In this document: piece by piece, positions 39,049-48,065 of the stretch
Position numbering within the stretch: the stretch's first letter is position 1
Layout: each line of letters starts with the position of its first letter
From: JAVBWI01 sp036677445
GTDB taxonomy: Bacteria; Bacillota; Clostridia; Christensenellales; CAG-138
DNA: 64,000 nucleotides
NCBI GenBank assembly: GCA_036677445.1
Contig: JAVBWI010000026.1
Location: 1 to 64,000 of the forward strand
Direction of reading: 5' to 3'
The notes under the pieces: model-generated
What the model saw: only the letters and a program-made list of their open reading frames with translations
Databases searched by the model: none
What the model was told of the DNA's origin: nothing
Position numbers and translations under genes: made by a program

Positions 39049-40023
39049 ATGAGCTTTTCCCTGATCGGTACCGGAAGCGCATATCCTGCGCGCAGCGTCA
39101 CAAATGATGAATTGTCGCAGTTGGTGGATACGTCGGATGCGTGGATCAAGACCCGCACCGGGGTGCGGGATAGGCATATTCTCGGCGACGAAACGCTCAC
39201 ACAGATCGTACACCGTGCGGCGCAGCTCGCGCTGGAGGATGCGGGCGTTGCGCCCCAAGAATTGGATCTCATATTGTGCGCAACTGTACGCAACGATTAT
39301 ATTACCCCTTCCATGGCCTGCGTGCTGCAAAAAAATCTTGGCGCGAGCTGTATCAGTATGGATGTGAATGCGGCCTGTTCAGGCTTTTTGTATGCGATGG
39401 ACGTGGCGGACGGATATTTCGCGCGCAAACGGGTAAAAAAGGTGCTGGTGGTGGCGGCGGAGGCCATGTCCAAGCTGGCGGACTGGAAGGATCGTGCCAC
39501 CTGCGTGCTCTTTGGCGACGGCGCGGGCGCTGTGGTGCTTTCGGAGGGCGACGACCTGCTGTCGCTGCGCATCACGGCAAGCGGCAATACGGAGTCCCTG
39601 TATATCCCGCATGTGGAGGGCAACTGCCCTTTTACGCAGCATGCCAAGACGCAGCCTTTCGTGTATATGAACGGGCAGGATGTCTATAAATTTGCTGTCT
39701 CCTCTTTATGCCATGATCTCACCGCGGTCATCGAAGATGCCGGATTGAGCCAGGAAGAAATCGATTACGTACTGCCGCATCAGGCGAACAGCAGGATTAT
39801 CGACGCCGCCAAGGGCAGGCTGCGCATCGACCCTGAACGATACCTGACCAATATCGAGCATTTTGGCAATACTTCCGCCGCGAGCATTCCCATACTTCTG
39901 GATGAGTGCAATCGCGCGCAAATCTTCCGCAAAGGCGATTTGCTCGCGTTTAGCGCGTTTGGCGGGGGCTTTACAACCGGCGCCTGTGTGCTGCGCTGGA
40001 GCAAAGGCACCCAACCGCAATAA
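39049..40023 (+). CDS. fabH: 3-oxoacyl-ACP synthase III
   Basis: Starts each fatty acid chain by condensing an acyl-CoA primer with malonyl-ACP. The 324 residues match the usual KASIII length. The catalytic triad is visible: Cys in SMDVNAACSGFLYAMD (about 110), His in DYVLPHQANSRIID (about 245) and Asn in NIEHFGNTSAAS (about 275). The N-terminal half also has the TPSMACVLQKNLG dimer region. GGAGG lies 9 bases before ATG 39049, which directly follows the fabT stop. Primer preference (straight or branched) cannot be read from sequence. Confidence 0.95.
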   Translation: MSFSLIGTGSAYPARSVTNDELSQLVDTSDAWIKTRTGVRDRHILGDETLTQIVHRAAQLALEDAGVAPQELDLILCATVRNDYITPSMACVLQKNLGASCISMDVNAACSGFLYAMDVADGYFARKRVKKVLVVAAEAMSKLADWKDRATCVLFGDGAGAVVLSEGDDLLSLRITASGNTESLYIPHVEGNCPFTQHAKTQPFVYMNGQDVYKFAVSSLCHDLTAVIEDAGLSQEEIDYVLPHQANSRIIDAAKGRLRIDPERYLTNIEHFGNTSAASIPILLDECNRAQIFRKGDLLAFSAFGGGFTTGACVLRWSKGTQPQ

Positions 40024-40051
40024 TCTTATTATTTTAATGGAGGGCAATCAC

Positions 40052-40294
40052 ATGGTATTCGAAAAAATCGTTCGTATTCTCGCAGACTTCAAGGATATCG
40101 ATGCACAGAGCATAACGCCCGAAAGCACATTCGAGCAGCTGGCGCTCGATTCGCTTGACAGGGTGGAGCTCATTATGAACTTCGAGGAGGAATTCAACAT
40201 CCAGATCGAGATGAACGAATCCATCCGGACGATACAGGATCTTGTGGATGAGATTGAAAAACTGTGCAAGGCACAGGGGAGGGCAATCCAATGA
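40052..40294 (+). CDS. acpP: Acyl carrier protein
   Basis: An 80-residue acidic carrier to which growing acyl chains are attached. The phosphopantetheine attachment Ser is in FEQLALDSLDRVELIMNFEE (about residue 36). Helix I (FEKIVRILADF) and helix III-IV (EEFNIQIEMNESIRTI, DLVDEIEKL) are as expected. GGAGGG lies 8 bases before ATG 40052. The fabK start codon overlaps its stop (ATGA at 40291), coupling carrier and reductase. Confidence 0.95.
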   Translation: MVFEKIVRILADFKDIDAQSITPESTFEQLALDSLDRVELIMNFEEEFNIQIEMNESIRTIQDLVDEIEKLCKAQGRAIQ

Positions 40295-41235
40295 GGACCG
40301 CGCTGTGCGACCTGTTGGGTATTGAGCACCCCATATTGCAGGGAGGCATGGCGTGGGTAGCGGACGCTTCCCTGGCTTCTGCCGTGAGCAACGGCGGGGG
40401 CTTGGGTATCGTTTCCGCCATGAACGCCGACGCGAACTGGCTGCGCAATGAAATCCGCAGCGCACGCGCGCACACGGATAAGCCCTTCGGCGTAAACATC
40501 ATGCTGATGAGTCCCTTCGTGGACGATGTGGCGCAGGTGGTGTTGGAAGAGGGTGTGCCGGTCGTGACCACGGGCGCGGGCAACCCCGCAAAGTATATGC
40601 GCGCGTGGGTGGAGGCAGGCATCAAAGTGATCCCCGTTGTCCCTTCTACCGCCGTCGCCAAGCTGGTTGTGCGCAGCGGCGCTTCCGCCGTCATTGCCGA
40701 AGGCGGGGAGTCGGGCGGCCATGTAGGGGAGCTTACCACCATGACGCTGGTGCCGCAGGTATGCGACGCGGTGAATGTGCCGGTGATTGCCGCGGGCGGC
40801 ATCGCCGACGGGCGCGGCGTGGCGGCCGCCTTCATGCTCGGCGCTGTCGGCGTGCAGGTGGGAACCAGATTCTTGGTAGCCAGCGAATGCACCATACACC
40901 AAAATTACAAGGATAAAATATTGCAGGCAAAGGATATCGACACCGCGACGGCAGGCAAACGTTTAGGCCACCCCGTCCGTGCGATGCGCAACGCGTTCAT
41001 GCGGGAATTCATCCGCAGGGAATATGACAGCAGCATCACCAACGAGGAACTGGAAGCCTACGGCGCGGGCGCGCTCCGGCTTGCGGCGCGCGAAGGGGAT
41101 GTGAAGAACGGCAGCGTCATGGCGGGGCAGATTGCAGCCATGGTCAACCGGGAACAGCCAGCGTGCGAAATCATACGCGAAATGATGGCCGAGGCCGAGG
41201 CGCTGTTAATGGGAGGCGGCCGATGGGCGCAATAG
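40291..41235 (+). CDS. fabK: Enoyl-ACP reductase II (FMN-dependent)
   Basis: Performs the last step of each elongation cycle using FMN and NAD(P)H. The 314 residues form a TIM barrel related to nitronate monooxygenase: LLGIEHPILQGGMAWVAD at the start, GGLGIVSAMNA, KPFGVNIMLMSPF, VPVVTTGAGNP, then the phosphate-binding GGESGGHVGELTT, PVIAAGGIADGRG and FMLGAVGVQVGTRFL. No FabI gene is present in the cluster, so FabK is probably the main reductase, which in known bacteria gives triclosan resistance. It overlaps acpP by 4 bases and fabD by 13. Confidence 0.94.
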   Translation: MRTALCDLLGIEHPILQGGMAWVADASLASAVSNGGGLGIVSAMNADANWLRNEIRSARAHTDKPFGVNIMLMSPFVDDVAQVVLEEGVPVVTTGAGNPAKYMRAWVEAGIKVIPVVPSTAVAKLVVRSGASAVIAEGGESGGHVGELTTMTLVPQVCDAVNVPVIAAGGIADGRGVAAAFMLGAVGVQVGTRFLVASECTIHQNYKDKILQAKDIDTATAGKRLGHPVRAMRNAFMREFIRREYDSSITNEELEAYGAGALRLAAREGDVKNGSVMAGQIAAMVNREQPACEIIREMMAEAEALLMGGGRWAQ

Positions 41236-42164
41236 CCTTTTTATTCGCCGGGCAGGGCGCGCAATATACGGGCATGGGCAAAGAGCTTTTTGAATGCTCG
41301 GGCGTGGCGCGCGCGGTATTCGATATGGCGGATTCCCTGCGCCCGCAAACGAGCAGCCAGTGCTTTACGGCTCCGAAGGAAGAATTATCAGAGACTATCA
41401 ATACGCAGCCGTGCCTGTTCGCGGTGGATCTTGCCGCCGCGCGCGCGCTGCAGGAAGCGGGGGTAAAGCCCGACGCCGTGGCTGGGTTTTCGCTCGGAGA
41501 GGTCGCCGCGCTGACGTTTGCAGGCATGCTTTCGGATGAGGACGGCTTCCGCTTGGTGATGCGGCGCGCCGCGCTTATGCAACGGGAGGCGGAGCGCTTT
41601 CCCGGCGGCATGGCCGCGGTGCTCAAGCTTAGTAACGGGCAGGTAGAAGCGCTTTGCCATGAATTTCCGGGCGTATATCCCGTCAACTACAATTGCCCCG
41701 GACAGTTGGTGGTCGCAGGCGAAAAAGAGGCGCTTGCAGCGTTTTGCAGCGCTGTGCAGGAAAAAGGCGGGCGGGCGGTGCCGCTTGCCGTCAACGGTGC
41801 GTTCCATTCTCCTTATATGGCCGAATCAGCAAAAATATTAGAAACGGAATTATCTTTTTATACATTCCATGCGGCCATGTATCCGGTCTATGCGAACCGT
41901 ACGGCGCAGCCTTATCCCGCATCTGCCGTACAAACGCTTGCGAAACAGGTTTGCTCGCACGTGCTGTGGCAAAACACCATAGAGGCAATGGCGGCAAAAG
42001 GCATCAATACGTTTATTGAGGTCGGCCCCGGAAAAACGCTCGGCGGGTTCCTGAAAAAAATCGATCCTTCGCTTGCATACTGCAATGTACAGGACAAACA
42101 GAGTCTGCAGGAGACGCTGCAATATCTTGACAAAGAGGTGGGAGCATGCTCAATGGCAAAATAG
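41223..42164 (+). CDS. fabD: Malonyl-CoA:ACP transacylase
   Basis: Transfers malonyl groups from CoA to acyl carrier protein. The 313 residues have the start IAFLFAGQGAQYTGMGKELF, the nucleophile elbow AVAGFSLGEVAALTFAG (Ser about 88) and the catalytic His in LAVNGAFHSPYM (about 198), plus VYANRTAQPY and FIEVGPGKTLGGFLKKI near the end. The start ATG 41223 lies inside the fabK 3' end, a 13-base overlap; the longer open frame upstream is only the fabK coding region. It overlaps fabG by 19 bases. Confidence 0.94.
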   Translation: MGAIAFLFAGQGAQYTGMGKELFECSGVARAVFDMADSLRPQTSSQCFTAPKEELSETINTQPCLFAVDLAAARALQEAGVKPDAVAGFSLGEVAALTFAGMLSDEDGFRLVMRRAALMQREAERFPGGMAAVLKLSNGQVEALCHEFPGVYPVNYNCPGQLVVAGEKEALAAFCSAVQEKGGRAVPLAVNGAFHSPYMAESAKILETELSFYTFHAAMYPVYANRTAQPYPASAVQTLAKQVCSHVLWQNTIEAMAAKGINTFIEVGPGKTLGGFLKKIDPSLAYCNVQDKQSLQETLQYLDKEVGACSMAK

Positions 42165-42886
42165 CGGTCGTGACCGGCGCATCCCGCGGAATAGGCAAGG
42201 CAATCGCGATCGCATTGGCGGCCGAGGGCGCGGACATTGCGCTCATCTACGCGGGCAACGAGGCCGCGGCGGCCGAAACGTGCGGGCATATCCGCGCGCT
42301 GGGGGTCAGGGCGGAGGCCTTCCGCTGCGATGTTTCGGATTTTTCCGCAACGAAGGAAATGGTGAAACAAATTCTTGCGCAGTTCGGCGGCGCCGATATC
42401 CTTGTAAACAACGCGGGCATTACGCGCGACGGCCTGCTGCTAACCATGCAGGAAGCGGATTATGATGCGGTGCTGGATACGAACCTGAAAGGCACGTACA
42501 ACATGATCAAGCACACCGCGCCGCACTTTATTAAAAAAAGGAGCGGGCGCATTATCAACATCTCTTCCATCGCGGGCCTGATCGGAAACGCCGGGCAGGC
42601 CAATTACGCGGCGGCCAAGGCAGGGATGATCGGGCTGACGAAAGCGGTCGCGAAGGAGCTTGCCTCGCGCGGCGTCACTTGTAACGCCATCGCGCCGGGC
42701 TTTATTCAAACCGATATGACGGACGTCCTGCCGGAGAAAACGCAGCAGGCGCTGCTGGACGCCATCCCCATGAAGCGCATGGGCGCGGCCGAAGAAGTTG
42801 CCGCGCTGGCGGCGTTCCTGGCGGGGCCGCATGCCGCCTACATCACCGGCGAAGTGCTGCGGGTGGACGGCGGGCTGGCAATGTAG
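42146..42886 (+). CDS. fabG: 3-oxoacyl-ACP reductase
   Basis: NADPH-dependent reduction of the 3-oxo group during elongation. A 246-residue short-chain dehydrogenase with nucleotide motif VTGASRGIGKAIAIAL, NNAGITRDGL, catalytic Ser in IINISSIAGLIGN (about 140), Tyr-Lys in QANYAAAKAGMIGLTKA (about 153/157) and GFIQTDMTDVLPE. The C-terminus ITGEVLRVDGGLAM is the usual FabG ending. GAGGTGGGAG precedes ATG 42146. fabF follows after 79 bases with its own GGAGGG. Confidence 0.95.
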   Translation: MLNGKIAVVTGASRGIGKAIAIALAAEGADIALIYAGNEAAAAETCGHIRALGVRAEAFRCDVSDFSATKEMVKQILAQFGGADILVNNAGITRDGLLLTMQEADYDAVLDTNLKGTYNMIKHTAPHFIKKRSGRIINISSIAGLIGNAGQANYAAAKAGMIGLTKAVAKELASRGVTCNAIAPGFIQTDMTDVLPEKTQQALLDAIPMKRMGAAEEVAALAAFLAGPHAAYITGEVLRVDGGLAM

Positions 42887-42965
42887 ACGGCGTCCCGGTT
42901 TGATTTTTCGCCGGCCCTGCAACAAGCAGACCCCTGATTTTCGAATCATTGGAGGGAAATTGTAT

Positions 42966-44204
42966 ATGAAACGAGTCGTTATAACCGGAATGGGGGTTGT
43001 GTCCCCCGTTGGAAATACACTGGAGACATTTTGGAACAGCCTCATTGCGGGCAGCTGCGGCATCGACTTCATCACCCGGTTCGATGCATCCGAATACAAG
43101 GTGAAGATCGCCGCCGAGGTAAAAGAATTTGATCCCACGCTGTACATGGAGAAGCAGGATATTCGGAAAACCGACCTGTTTGCGCAATATGCCATGGCGG
43201 CCGCGGCGCAGGCCATGCAGGACAGCGCGCTGGCCGTGCGCGACCCGTACCGTCTGGGCGTATATGTGGGTTCGGGCATCGGCGGCATGGGTACATTCAT
43301 GAATGAATGCCAGAAGCTTCTTGAGCAGGGGCCGCGGCGGGTTTCACCGCATTTTATTCCCATGATGATCGCGAACATCGCATCCGGGAGCATCGCCATA
43401 CGCTATCAAGCGCTGGGGCCGTGCCTGCCGGTCGTCACTGCCTGCGCCACTTCCTCGCACGCTATCGGCGAAGCCTTTCGGGCGATCAAGCACGGCTATG
43501 CCGACGCGATACTCGCGGGCGGCGCGGAGGCCGTGCTCAACCCGCTTGCCGTCGCCGGGTTTACCAACTGCATGGCGCTTTCCACAAAGAACGATCCAGA
43601 GAATAGCTCCATCCCATTTGACAAACGCCGCGACGGCTTTGTCATGGGCGAGGGCGCGGGCATACTCGTGCTGGAGGAATACGAACACGCAAAAGCGCGG
43701 GGCGCAAAGATTTACGCGGAAATCTGCGGTTACGGCAACACCTGCGACGCCTACCATGTCACGGCGCCGCATCCGGAATCGCTGAGCGCCGCGCAGGCCA
43801 TACGGCTCGCGATGGGCGAGGCAGGTTTGAAAAGCGAACAGGCTGACGCACTCTACATCAATGCCCACGGCACGAGCACCCCGCTCAACGATAAAGCGGA
43901 AACGCTGGCCATCAAGAACGCGTTGGGAGAATATGCGTACAAAGCGATGATCAGCTCTACCAAATCGATGACGGGGCATATGCTTGGCGCCGCGGGCGCG
44001 GTGGAGGCCATAGCGAGCGTTAAGGCGATTGAACAAGGTATGGTGCCTCCGACGATAGGTTATCAGGAGCCGGACCCGGATTGCGACCTGGATATCGTAC
44101 CCAATTTGTGCCGCCGGGCGGACGTCCGTTTTGCGCTTTCTTTGTCGTTGGGCTTTGGCGGCCACAACGCCTGCCTGGCCTTTGTAAAAGCGGGGAAGGA
44201 GTAA
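42966..44204 (+). CDS. fabF: 3-oxoacyl-ACP synthase II
   Basis: Elongating condensing enzyme, 412 residues. Start RVVITGMGVVSPVGNTLETF; catalytic Cys in PVVTACATSSHAIGEAFRA (about 163); His in YINAHGTSTPLNDKAET (about 302) and KSMTGHMLGAAGAVEAIAS (about 338). The C-terminal LSLGFGGHNACLAFVK is typical. GGAGGG lies 8 bases upstream of ATG 42966. The reading frame extends upstream into the fabG end without a better start. accB begins 4 bases after its stop. Confidence 0.95.
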   Translation: MKRVVITGMGVVSPVGNTLETFWNSLIAGSCGIDFITRFDASEYKVKIAAEVKEFDPTLYMEKQDIRKTDLFAQYAMAAAAQAMQDSALAVRDPYRLGVYVGSGIGGMGTFMNECQKLLEQGPRRVSPHFIPMMIANIASGSIAIRYQALGPCLPVVTACATSSHAIGEAFRAIKHGYADAILAGGAEAVLNPLAVAGFTNCMALSTKNDPENSSIPFDKRRDGFVMGEGAGILVLEEYEHAKARGAKIYAEICGYGNTCDAYHVTAPHPESLSAAQAIRLAMGEAGLKSEQADALYINAHGTSTPLNDKAETLAIKNALGEYAYKAMISSTKSMTGHMLGAAGAVEAIASVKAIEQGMVPPTIGYQEPDPDCDLDIVPNLCRRADVRFALSLSLGFGGHNACLAFVKAGKE

Positions 44205-44207
44205 AGC

Positions 44208-44642
44208 ATGAATTTAAAAAATATTCGGGAGCTGGTGCAGCTCCTGGAAAATTCCGGCCTCAGCGTACTGGAGGTTTCGGAAGCGGATACCAAGATCCGG
44301 CTGGAAAAGGGAACGGGCCAGCAGACGGCCGCGCTTGCGGCACAGCCGGTGGTTCCAGTACCGCTCCCGAGCGCGCCGGAAGCCGACGGCGCGGTGGATT
44401 TCAATCATATCGTCGAGATAAAATCCCCGATGGTGGGCGTGTTTTACGCGGCGCCCGCGCCGGACGCAAAGCCTTTTGTGTCCGTAGGCTCGAAAGTGAA
44501 AAAGGGCGATGTGCTGTGCATCATTGAGGCCATGAAGCTGATGAATGAGATCGCCGCCGAGGTCGACGGCGAGGTCGTGGATATCTGCGTGGAAAACGGC
44601 CAGGTGGTGGAATACGCGCAGATATTGTTCAAGGTGTTTTAA
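44208..44642 (+). CDS. accB: Acetyl-CoA carboxylase biotin carboxyl carrier protein
   Basis: Carries the biotin arm of acetyl-CoA carboxylase. The 144 residues have an N-terminal helical segment (NIRELVQLLENSGLSVLEVS), a flexible Ala/Pro linker and the C-terminal biotinyl domain (about 68-144) with the biotinylated Lys in CIIEAMKLMNEIAAEV and VDGEVVDICVENGQVVEYAQ. It follows fabF by 3 bases and is followed by fabZ after 14. No birA gene lies in the window. Confidence 0.95.
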   Translation: MNLKNIRELVQLLENSGLSVLEVSEADTKIRLEKGTGQQTAALAAQPVVPVPLPSAPEADGAVDFNHIVEIKSPMVGVFYAAPAPDAKPFVSVGSKVKKGDVLCIIEAMKLMNEIAAEVDGEVVDICVENGQVVEYAQILFKVF

Positions 44643-44656
44643 CGGGGGAAAAATAT

Positions 44657-45079
44657 ATGGACAGGGAAGAATTGAAAACAATATTGCCGCACAGGGAGCC
44701 CATGCTGCTGGTGGATGAGGCGGAGTTGATCGGGTCGGATAAAGCTTGCGGCGCTTACACCGTACGCGGGGACGAATGGTTTTTGCAGGGCCATTTTCCC
44801 GGCAACCCGGTGGTCCCGGGCGTGATACTTTGCGAAATCATGGCGCAGGCTTCCTGCGTGCTGGTCGCGCAGAAAATAAAAGGCACCACGCCTTACTTCA
44901 CCGGCCTCAACCGCGTGCGGTTCCGGCGCAAGGTGGTGCCGGGCGAAACGCTGCGCATAGAAAGCACGATTGTTAAGGAAAAAGCGCCCTTCTATTTCGC
45001 CGAGGCGACAGGTCTGGTAAATGGGGAGGTCTGCGTGAGCGCGGAATTCTCCTTCATGCTGGATAAGCAAGGGGAGTGA
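44657..45079 (+). CDS. fabZ: 3-hydroxyacyl-ACP dehydratase
   Basis: Dehydrates 3-hydroxyacyl-ACP during elongation. A 140-residue hot-dog-fold enzyme: ILPHREPMLLVDEAELIG, catalytic His in LQGHFPGNPVVPGVILCE (about 48) and the Glu about 14 residues later, then YFTGLNRVRFRRKVVPGETL. No FabA, FabM or FabN lies here, so how double bonds are introduced, if at all, is not explained by this operon. GGGGG precedes ATG 44657. The accC start region overlaps its end. Confidence 0.94.
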   Translation: MDREELKTILPHREPMLLVDEAELIGSDKACGAYTVRGDEWFLQGHFPGNPVVPGVILCEIMAQASCVLVAQKIKGTTPYFTGLNRVRFRRKVVPGETLRIESTIVKEKAPFYFAEATGLVNGEVCVSAEFSFMLDKQGE

Positions 45080-45084
45080 GGCGT

Positions 45085-46419
45085 TTGTTTTCCAAGATTT
45101 TGATCGCCAACCGCGGCGAAATCGCAGTGCGGATTATACGCGCCTGCAAGGAAATGGGCATCTCGACCGTCGCGGTCTTTTCCGAAGCCGACCGCGACGC
45201 GCTGCACGTTAACCTTGCTGATGAAAGCTACTGTATCGGCGCGCCCATGGCGAAGGACAGCTATCTGAATATGTCGGCCATACTTTCCGCGGCCGTGCTT
45301 TCGGGCGCGCAGGCCATCCACCCGGGCTACGGGCTGCTTTCCGAAAACGCCAGGTTTGCGCAGCTCTGCGGAGAATGCGGTATCGTGTTCATAGGCCCCC
45401 CGGCGGAAGTGATCATAAAGATGGGGGATAAAAACGAGGCCAGGCAAACCATGATCGGCGCGGGCGTACCCGTCATTCCCGGAAGCGGCGTGCTGCCGAC
45501 GCTGGAGGAAGCGCAAAAAGCAGCGAAGGCAATCGGCTATCCCCTGCTCATTAAGGCGCGCGCGGGCGGCGGCGGACGCGGAATAAGGCTGGTGGAAGAG
45601 CCGCAGGCGTTTGAGGCAAACTACCTTGCCGCGTCTTCCGAGGCGCAAAGCGCGTTTGGAGACGGGGCTGTGTATCTTGAAAAGTACCTGTTTCCGGTAA
45701 AGCATGTCGAAATGCAGCTCTTATGCGACCGCCACGGCAACGTGGTATGTCTTGGAGAGCGGGAATGCTCCGTACAGCGCAAAAATCAAAAACTGATTGA
45801 GGAAAGCCCTTCCCCGGCGGTGGACGCGGCGCTTCGCGCACGCATGATGGAGGTTTGTATCCGCGCCGCGAAAACCGTAGGATACGAGAACGCGGGCACC
45901 ATCGAGTTTTTGCTGGACGGGGACGGGAACTTCTATTTCATGGAGATGAACACCCGCCTGCAGGTAGAGCACCCCGTGACGGAAATGGTGACCGGCATCG
46001 ACCTGGTCAAATGGCAGCTCCGCATTGCGGCAGGGCTGCCGCTGCAGTTCAAACAGGAGGATATCCCCATACAGGGCTGTGCGATCGAGTGCCGCATCAA
46101 CGCGGAAAACCCGGCGCTGCATTTTCGCCCAAGCTGCGGGCGCATTACGCTGCTGCACATACCGGGCGGGCCGTGGGTCAGGTTCGATACCGCGCTGTAT
46201 CAGGATTATTTTGTGCCGCCGTATTACGATTCCATGATCGGCAAGCTGATCGTACACGCAAAAACGCGCGAGGAGGCCATCCGCAAAATGCAGGCGGCGC
46301 TTTGCGAACTTGTCGTGGAGGGGATAGACCACAACAGCGAACTGCAGGTGGAAATCCTCTCGGATGAACGGTTCTGTTCCGGCACCTACACGACCGATTT
46401 TATGGCGAAACGGGGGTAA
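45085..46419 (+). CDS. accC: Acetyl-CoA carboxylase, biotin carboxylase subunit
   Basis: ATP-dependent carboxylation of biotin on AccB. The ~444 residues have the start FSKILIANRGEIAVRIIRAC, SEADRDALHVNLADE, HPGYGLLSENARFA, the ATP-grasp glycine loop GGGGRGIRLVEEP, the conserved YLEKYL, ENAGTIEFLLDGDGNFYFME and MNTRLQVEHPVTEMV. The natural first residue (MFSKIL) is encoded by TTG 45085, 8 bases after AAGGGGAG; the GTG at 45076 overlapping the fabZ stop would add three residues and is possible. accD follows after 3 bases. Confidence 0.95.
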   Translation: MFSKILIANRGEIAVRIIRACKEMGISTVAVFSEADRDALHVNLADESYCIGAPMAKDSYLNMSAILSAAVLSGAQAIHPGYGLLSENARFAQLCGECGIVFIGPPAEVIIKMGDKNEARQTMIGAGVPVIPGSGVLPTLEEAQKAAKAIGYPLLIKARAGGGGRGIRLVEEPQAFEANYLAASSEAQSAFGDGAVYLEKYLFPVKHVEMQLLCDRHGNVVCLGERECSVQRKNQKLIEESPSPAVDAALRARMMEVCIRAAKTVGYENAGTIEFLLDGDGNFYFMEMNTRLQVEHPVTEMVTGIDLVKWQLRIAAGLPLQFKQEDIPIQGCAIECRINAENPALHFRPSCGRITLLHIPGGPWVRFDTALYQDYFVPPYYDSMIGKLIVHAKTREEAIRKMQAALCELVVEGIDHNSELQVEILSDERFCSGTYTTDFMAKRG

Positions 46420-46422
46420 GCT

Positions 46423-47292
46423 ATGCTCAGCAGAGGCTTGTTTAAAAAACCCAAGAATACGCTGGAGGCGGATGGGCGCCAGGAAAACGAGAAACAGCCC
46501 GCCGTTCCAGAGGAATTGTGCATGAAGTGCCCTTCCTGCAAGGCGATGCTGTTCCAGGGCGATTTGGTGTCAAACAGCCAGGTTTGCCCGCGCTGCGGCC
46601 AGTATTTCCGGATGAGCGCGCGGGAACGGCTCAACAGCGTTTGCGACGCGGATACATTCGTGGAGCATTTTTCCGAAATCGTCTCGGGCAACCCTTTGCA
46701 GTTTCCCGGGTACGAAAGGAAGCTTGAGCAGGCAAGGTCCGCAAGCGGCGAACCGGAAGGGGTTGTGTGCGGCACGGCGCGGATCGAAGGCAGCCCCTGC
46801 GCTGTGTTCGTAATGGAACCCAACTTCATGCTGGGCAGCATGGGTACGGCATTGGGGGAAAAAGTTACGCTGCTTTTTGAGCTGGCCGCGAAACAGAACC
46901 TGCCTGTCGTCGGGTTCACGGTATCCGGCGGGGCGCGCATGCAGGAAGGCATACTTTCGCTCATGCAGATGGCAAAAACCAGCGGCGCGGTCAAAATGCA
47001 CAGCGCGGCGGGGAACCTTTATATTTGCGTGCTGACGGACCCCACTACCGGCGGCGTCACCGCAAGCTTTGCCATGGAGGCGGATATCATACTGGCCGAA
47101 CCCCGCGCGCTCATAGGCTTTGCGGGCCCGCGGGTCATCGAGCAGACAATACGGCAAAAGCTGCCCGAACGCTTCCAGCGCGCGGAGTTTTTGCTGGAAA
47201 AGGGATTCGTCGACGCCATTGTGGAGCGTAAAGATATCAAACGGACGCTGGGCCGTCTGCTGCTGCTCCACCAAAAGGAGGCGGCGATATGA
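46423..47292 (+). CDS. accD: Acetyl-CoA carboxylase carboxyltransferase subunit beta
   Basis: With AccA transfers the carboxyl group from biotin to acetyl-CoA. The 289 residues include the N-terminal zinc ribbon (CMKCPSC, about 29-35, and CPRCGQYF, about 51) and the crotonase-like core with SGGARMQEGILSLMQMAKTS, DPTTGGVTASFAMEADII and GFAGPRVIEQTIRQKLPE. The four zinc cysteines are all present. It overlaps accA by 4 bases (ATGA at 47289). Confidence 0.95.
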   Translation: MLSRGLFKKPKNTLEADGRQENEKQPAVPEELCMKCPSCKAMLFQGDLVSNSQVCPRCGQYFRMSARERLNSVCDADTFVEHFSEIVSGNPLQFPGYERKLEQARSASGEPEGVVCGTARIEGSPCAVFVMEPNFMLGSMGTALGEKVTLLFELAAKQNLPVVGFTVSGGARMQEGILSLMQMAKTSGAVKMHSAAGNLYICVLTDPTTGGVTASFAMEADIILAEPRALIGFAGPRVIEQTIRQKLPERFQRAEFLLEKGFVDAIVERKDIKRTLGRLLLLHQKEAAI

Positions 47293-48065
47293 GCGCAATG
47301 GATAAGGTGCGCGCGGCGCGCGCCAACGGCAGGCCGACCGGCCTGGATTTTATAGTAAACATATTTGAAGGGTTTATGGAGCTGCACGGCGACCGCCGCT
47401 ACAGCGACGACAATGCCGTCGTTGCAGGCATTGCCAGCCTCAAAGGGCTGCCCGTAACGGTGATTGCGCTGGAAAAAGGGCATGATACTAAGGAAAAGAT
47501 CATGCGGAACTTCGGCGCGGCGCATCCCGAAGGGTATCGCAAGGCGCTTCGCCAAATGAAGCTTGCGGAGAAGTTCCATCGCCCCATCGTTTGCTTTGTG
47601 GATACCGCCGGCGCTTACTGCGGCATTCAGGCGGAAGAACGGGGGCAGGGGCAGGCAATTGCGGAAAACCTGATGGAGATGATGTGGCTCAAAACGCCCG
47701 TACTGTCCGTTTTCATTGGCGAAGGCGGCAGCGGCGGCGCGCTGGCGCTGGCCGTGGCCGATGAGGTGTGGATGCTGGAAAACGCGGTATATTCGGTCAT
47801 TTCCCCCGAGGGCTGCGCAAGCATCCTCTGGAAAGATCCCGCGAAAATGCAGGAAGCGGCGGAGAGCCTCAAGCTCACGGCCGACGATCTGTTGAGGCTT
47901 GGCGTCATCGAGCGCATCATCCCGGAAGGGGATGTATCCGGGATGTATGCGGAGCTTTCTGAAAAAATATATCAAACGCTGTGCACATACAGGGCAGGGG
48001 ATATGCAAAACCTGGCCGAACGGCGCTACGCAAGATTTCGAAGCATGGGGGGAAACCAGCTATGA
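47289..48065 (+). CDS. accA: Acetyl-CoA carboxylase carboxyltransferase subunit alpha
   Basis: Partner of AccD. The 258 residues are shorter than the ~315-residue E. coli form because the N-terminal helical extension is reduced, as usual in Firmicutes. Motifs: RPTGLDFIVNIFEGFMELHGD, GHDTKEKIMRNFGAAHPEGY, FVDTAGAYCGIQAEERGQG, IGEGGSGGALALAVADEVWM and SVISPEGCASILWKD. The start overlaps the accD stop by 4 bases. It ends at the DegV start, an overlap of 4 bases. Confidence 0.95.
   Translation: MSAMDKVRAARANGRPTGLDFIVNIFEGFMELHGDRRYSDDNAVVAGIASLKGLPVTVIALEKGHDTKEKIMRNFGAAHPEGYRKALRQMKLAEKFHRPIVCFVDTAGAYCGIQAEERGQGQAIAENLMEMMWLKTPVLSVFIGEGGSGGALALAVADEVWMLENAVYSVISPEGCASILWKDPAKMQEAAESLKLTADDLLRLGVIERIIPEGDVSGMYAELSEKIYQTLCTYRAGDMQNLAERRYARFRSMGGNQL

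Noticed and set aside
43344..44165. 273-residue minus-strand frame in fabF
   Set aside because: Complement of a gene with all catalytic motifs; GC-rich shadow with Arg/His/Ala-rich sequence.
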